Of a stretch of 64,000 nucleotides of DNA, positions 61,447 to 64,000 are shown in pieces. This DNA is from JANYGM01 sp043764015. GTDB taxonomy: Bacteria; Bacteroidota; Bacteroidia; Cytophagales; Thermonemataceae. Positions within the stretch are counted from its first letter, which is position 1. Each line of letters opens with the position of its first letter. Position numbers and translations under genes: made by a program. Under the pieces are notes generated by a model. The model was not told the DNA's origin. It made no database searches and saw nothing but the letters and a program-made list of their open reading frames with translations. Location: contig JAYUKY010000114.1 of assembly GCA_043764015.1 (NCBI GenBank), forward strand, positions 1 through 64,000, in the 5' to 3' direction.

Positions 61447-62046
61447 ATGGGTTATAGCAATTATAAAAGTCTAAGACAAACATTAGAAAAACTAGATTTG
61501 GAGGAAAGTAGCATCAATTTATTTCCTGAAATAATGCTTGTAGAGCCTTCTGATTGGTTAAAACGTAGTTTGGAAATAGCCGCACTTACGCCACTTACCA
61601 ACGAAAAAAGCAAATCTGAAAAACTTATTTCACCAATTTTATTAGAGGTGGCACTTGCCTATTTGGATAATGTTACACTTTATTCTGGTGAAGATTTGTA
61701 TGTTGATGATAAACGAGATTTGTCGGGTGCGTGTGATTTTTTTATTTCCAAACACGCACTAAAAAACGTAATGCAAGCTCCTATTATCACTTTGGTAGAG
61801 GCAAAAGATGAAAATATGGATTATGGAAAAGGGCAATGTTTAGCACAAATGTACGCTTCCAAAATTTTCAATGAGCAAAAAGGAAAGCCACAAAAATTTA
61901 TTTATGGTTGTGCTGTTACTGGAGATGATTGGAAATTTCTGAAACTTATTGATAATCAAGTTTATACAGATACAAAAACTTATTATATTTCTGATTTACC
62001 AAAAATATTGGGAATATTTAATCATATTATAAAATCTTTTTTGTAA
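61447..62046 (+). CDS. PD-(D/E)XK-nuclease-like protein
   Basis: 199 residues. LSGACDFFISK gives the first Asp, ITLVEAKDENMDYGKGQC the E-x-K pair, and a following Gln-rich helix (GQCLAQMYASKIF) the fourth element of the PD-(D/E)XK fold, as in type I restriction and related nucleases; the order D...ExK...Q is correct. The rest of a restriction system is missing. It may be a stand-alone nuclease or a domesticated enzyme. It lies 14 bp after htrA, so could be in its operon, though no functional link is obvious. Confidence 0.75.
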   Translation: MGYSNYKSLRQTLEKLDLEESSINLFPEIMLVEPSDWLKRSLEIAALTPLTNEKSKSEKLISPILLEVALAYLDNVTLYSGEDLYVDDKRDLSGACDFFISKHALKNVMQAPIITLVEAKDENMDYGKGQCLAQMYASKIFNEQKGKPQKFIYGCAVTGDDWKFLKLIDNQVYTDTKTYYISDLPKILGIFNHIIKSFL

Positions 62047-62058
62047 AGTAAAATAAAA

Positions 62059-62202
62059 ATGTCTAAATCTTTAAAGGAAGATTTGCTAGTGTTACATCTG
62101 ATAAATAATGGTACAAAAAATCTTGGTGGTTTCTGGGGACACAAACTACGAGTAGAAATACTCAAAGTTATACGCTTATTTACTAGATGTTACACTAGGT
62201 AA
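62059..62202 (+). CDS. 47-residue basic ORF, uncertain
   Basis: ATG-started frame 12 bp after the nuclease-like gene, starts MSKSLKEDLLVLHLINNGTK and ends RLFTRCYTR. Basic C-terminus, no family. It could be a small partner protein or a chance frame in a decayed region; no supporting promoter or terminator. Confidence 0.25.
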   Translation: MSKSLKEDLLVLHLINNGTKNLGGFWGHKLRVEILKVIRLFTRCYTR

Positions 62203-62397
62203 ATAAAATTGAATTTTATTCTCTAAATGACTAAATTTTATTTGGAGAGTTGAAGCGTTTTTGGTATATTTGGGAGTAGAATTAGGTAGCCACAAAATTT
62301 ATTATTATTTTGGGAAACAAATTTATTTTTGTTAAGTTTGATGTAAAGTGCGCCCCAATAGTAAACGAAATAGAATAATTTTGGGAGATAGTTGAAT
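62203..62397. other. Gap with no supported gene
   Basis: AT-rich, with ctaaattttatttggagag-like strings that could pair with the tctaaatga string at 62222. I see no clear coding or structural feature here. Confidence 0.4.
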
Positions 62398-62495
62398 TGT
62401 AGAGATAAGGCACTGCCTTATCTGAACTGGAAAAATTATATTGAAAACTGTTTGTTATTATTTGTCGTTAGATAAGGTAGTGCTTTATCTCTACA
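62398..62495. repeat. GTAGAGATAAGGCACTGCCTTATCT inverted repeat
   Basis: 26-bp arms (62398-62423 and 62470-62495) with two mismatches; each arm is itself palindromic (agataaggcactgccttatct). The 46-bp centre is AT-rich. It resembles common dispersed intergenic repeats. Confidence 0.8.
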
Positions 62496-62550
62496 TTAAG
62501 AATTTGAAAATACCTAAACAGTTGCAAAGAATAAAATTTTAAGATGAATT

Positions 62551-62588
62551 AAAAAACCCTTTTCAAATACTGAAAAGGGCTTTTTTTT
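62551..62588 (-). terminator. Terminator after the SDR gene
   Basis: Stem acccttttca (62556-62565)/tgaaaagggc (62571-62580) with A- and T-tracts, overlapping the 3' side of the minus-strand SDR gene ending at 62590. Confidence 0.85.
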
Positions 62589-62589
62589 A

Positions 62590-63432
62590 TTATTCATCAA
62601 ATTCCATACTTTTAGATATGTGTTCCCACTCGTCCAAATCTTTTTCAACAGCTTTTAGTTTCATTCTGATACGTTCTAATGCATCATTTCCGAGTGCCAA
62701 ATGCAAAGGTGGTTTTTCGTGTGCTGCTATCATCATAATAGCATTTGCAGCTTTTTCTGGGTCTCCTTTTTGATTTCCGCTATAATTCCCTTTGAATAAA
62801 TCACGCAATTTGCCACTACTAGCATTATAATCTTCTATTTCATTTTCAGAAAATTTGAAGGAACGCCCTGCCCAATCTGTCCTAAATGCGCCTGGCTCAA
62901 TGATAGTTACTTTTATGCCCAAATGTGCTACTTCTCTTTGCAGACTTTCTGAAATAGCTTCTACTGAAAATTTGGTGGCTGCATACGCAGAAAATCCTGG
63001 AGATGCAACAAAACCTGCCATACTTGCAATATTGATGATATGACCGTTTTTTTGCTTGCGCATTTGTGGCAAAACAGCTCTTGTAACTTCGTACAAACCA
63101 AAAACATTCGTTTCAAATAGGTTTCTGATGTCTTCTGATGCCATTTCTTCTACTGCACCCATCAAGCCATAACCAGCATTATTAACAAGCACATCTATTT
63201 TTCCAAAATGCGTAATTGCTTGCTGAACAGCATTTTGAATACTAGCCAAATCATTTACATCAAGCGTAAGAAGCAAAGCATTTTCTGGATATTTTTCTTT
63301 AAAAATACCAATTTTATCCAAATTTCGTGCCGTTACGGCTACTTTATGACCATTTTTTAGTAATGTTTCTGCAAGAATATACCCAATTCCTGTAGAACAT
63401 CCCGTAATAAGCCAAATTTTTGAAGTTTCCAT
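62590..63432 (-). CDS. Short-chain dehydrogenase/reductase
   Basis: 280 residues from the ATG at 63432 (METSKIWLITGCSTGIGYIL). WLITGCSTGIGYILAETLLK is the NADP(H) loop, DVLVNNAGYGLMGAVEEMAS the N-N-A-G motif, NIASMAGFVASPGFSAYAAT then KFSVEAISESLQREV the catalytic Ser-Tyr-x3-Lys, and IEPGAFRTDWAGRSF the following loop. Classical SDR of the retinol-dehydrogenase-like or oxidoreductase type common in many bacteria; substrate unknown. Single-gene unit with its own terminator. Confidence 0.93.
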   Translation of the reverse strand: METSKIWLITGCSTGIGYILAETLLKNGHKVAVTARNLDKIGIFKEKYPENALLLTLDVNDLASIQNAVQQAITHFGKIDVLVNNAGYGLMGAVEEMASEDIRNLFETNVFGLYEVTRAVLPQMRKQKNGHIINIASMAGFVASPGFSAYAATKFSVEAISESLQREVAHLGIKVTIIEPGAFRTDWAGRSFKFSENEIEDYNASSGKLRDLFKGNYSGNQKGDPEKAANAIMMIAAHEKPPLHLALGNDALERIRMKLKAVEKDLDEWEHISKSMEFDE

Positions 63433-63449
63433 TTTATTATTATTTTTTA

Positions 63450-63505
63450 ACACTAAGGACATTAAGAAATACATACTGAGTAGGCACTAAGACATACAAA
63501 AATAG
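63450..63505. repeat. CACTAAG-type short repeats
   Basis: cactaaggacattaagaaa and, at 63485, gcactaagacatac: heptamer-like cactaag strings upstream of the SDR gene, as in 1815-1860. Confidence 0.45.
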
Positions 63506-63567
63506 AGATAAAAAACTTACAAACGTAATTTTTTATCTCTATTTTTATTTACTTGACACATCAAAGT

Positions 63568-64000
63568 TTATTCTTCTTTGCGCATTGGTTTTTCTCCACA
63601 AGTTTTTTCGTAGTCAATATCTTCTGCAACGTATTTTTCCCATTCTTCTTTGCTCATATTGGCAATGATTTTATTACACAAAACATCACTCATATAATCA
63701 GGGTTTACATAAAAATAGCGCATTTTGTTATCTCTACAACCTGCAATAATTTGGTTTCCTTTTGGTGTAAAAGCCAACGACCACACCCACGCATTAGCAT
63801 CACGCAAGGTAATTGGTTCTGTATTAGTCTTTTGCATATTCCAAAGACGAACAGTTTTATCAAAACTAGCTGTAGCAAGTTGTTTGTCATCTTCACTAAA
63901 AGCAATATCATTGATTTTAGCTCTGTGTCCGAGCAAAGTGATTGGTTTGTCTGATTTTTGCCAATTTGCCCACATACGTAAACGCCCTTTTTCATCACCA
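63568..64000 (-). CDS. WD40-repeat protein, C-terminal part (runs off the window)
   Basis: The frame stays open to the window edge (upstream residues GDEKGRLR in frame), so the start lies outside. At least 144 residues are visible. They contain about two and a half WD40 repeats (WQKSDKPITLLGHRAKINDI, AFSEDDKQLATASFDKTVRL and WNMQ; AWVWSLAFTPKGNQIIAGC) and a non-repeat tail with MSKEEWEKYVAEDIDYEKTC. The tail W..YV..DI.YEKTC is what I have seen at the C-terminus of Bacteroidota WD40 proteins that carry N-terminal caspase, TIR or STAND modules; what the N-terminus is here cannot be seen. Confidence 0.85.
   Translation of the reverse strand, partial: GDEKGRLRMWANWQKSDKPITLLGHRAKINDIAFSEDDKQLATASFDKTVRLWNMQKTNTEPITLRDANAWVWSLAFTPKGNQIIAGCRDNKMRYFYVNPDYMSDVLCNKIIANMSKEEWEKYVAEDIDYEKTCGEKPMRKEE

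Noticed and set aside
1..64000. tRNA or rRNA genes
   Set aside because: No cloverleaf-like or rRNA-like GC-rich segment was found by eye; a covariance search would be decisive.

Overview
The window is AT-rich bacterial DNA from a member of the Bacteroidota, most likely an environmental Cytophagales-type gliding or marine lineage; genus cannot be fixed by eye. The reasons are: repeated matches to the Bacteroidota promoter (TTTG, 19-20 bp, TAnnTTTG) upstream of genes; a type IX secretion C-terminal sorting domain; a 7TMR-DISM/SpoIIE regulator; a DUF4834-like protein; Na+-translocating NADH dehydrogenase subunits; and weak or absent Shine-Dalgarno sequences. No rRNA, tRNA, CRISPR array or intact transposase was seen.

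Region 0.2-16 kb is a surface-polysaccharide locus, almost all on the minus strand and tightly packed. It holds two tandem GT4 glycosyltransferases, a polytopic LIC_10190-like membrane protein, a GT2, a GT2 fused to a methyltransferase-like module, two tandem GT-C type membrane glycosyltransferases, two SAM methyltransferases, an O-antigen ligase/polymerase (plus strand) and a Wzx flippase. Three small membrane-anchored proteins with one shared C-terminal domain of unknown function are scattered through the same operon, which makes them candidates for an undescribed polysaccharide accessory family.

Region 16-36 kb is mainly housekeeping: a FucP-type sugar transporter, folK, a REC-histidine kinase, ahcY, pyrH, an HD hydrolase, a MerC protein behind a doubled dyad operator, folD, a MORN-like secreted protein, an HI0933-type flavoprotein, a lipoprotein, an unusual K+-channel-like protein with a periplasmic beta-helix-like domain, an MlaD/MCE protein, murG, an RluA-type pseudouridine synthase, a DUF4834 protein and frr.

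Region 36-50 kb carries murF, an FG-GAP/T9SS protein, a polyprenyl diphosphate synthase, an ECF sigma/anti-sigma pair, a KdtX/WaaE-like GT2, a 59-residue membrane protein, sppA, nqrB and nqrA (without nqrC-F) and a dienoyl-CoA-reductase-like SDR. Region 50-64 kb carries the 7TMR-DISM/SpoIIE phosphatase, a secreted LRR protein, dipeptidyl peptidase IV, three envelope proteins, secreted proteins of unknown role, HtrA, a PD-(D/E)XK-like protein, an SDR and the C-terminus of a WD40 protein that runs off the right edge.

The most unusual non-coding content is repetitive. It includes (i) a family of composite inverted elements built from GTCCCAGCGGGAC-type palindromes (21.6, 24.0 and a decayed relative at 48.3 kb); (ii) heptanucleotide short tandem repeats in about twenty intergenic regions; (iii) a GCCACGAATACACGAAT inverted-repeat family; and (iv) a MITE-like 17-bp inverted-repeat element at 39.7 kb.
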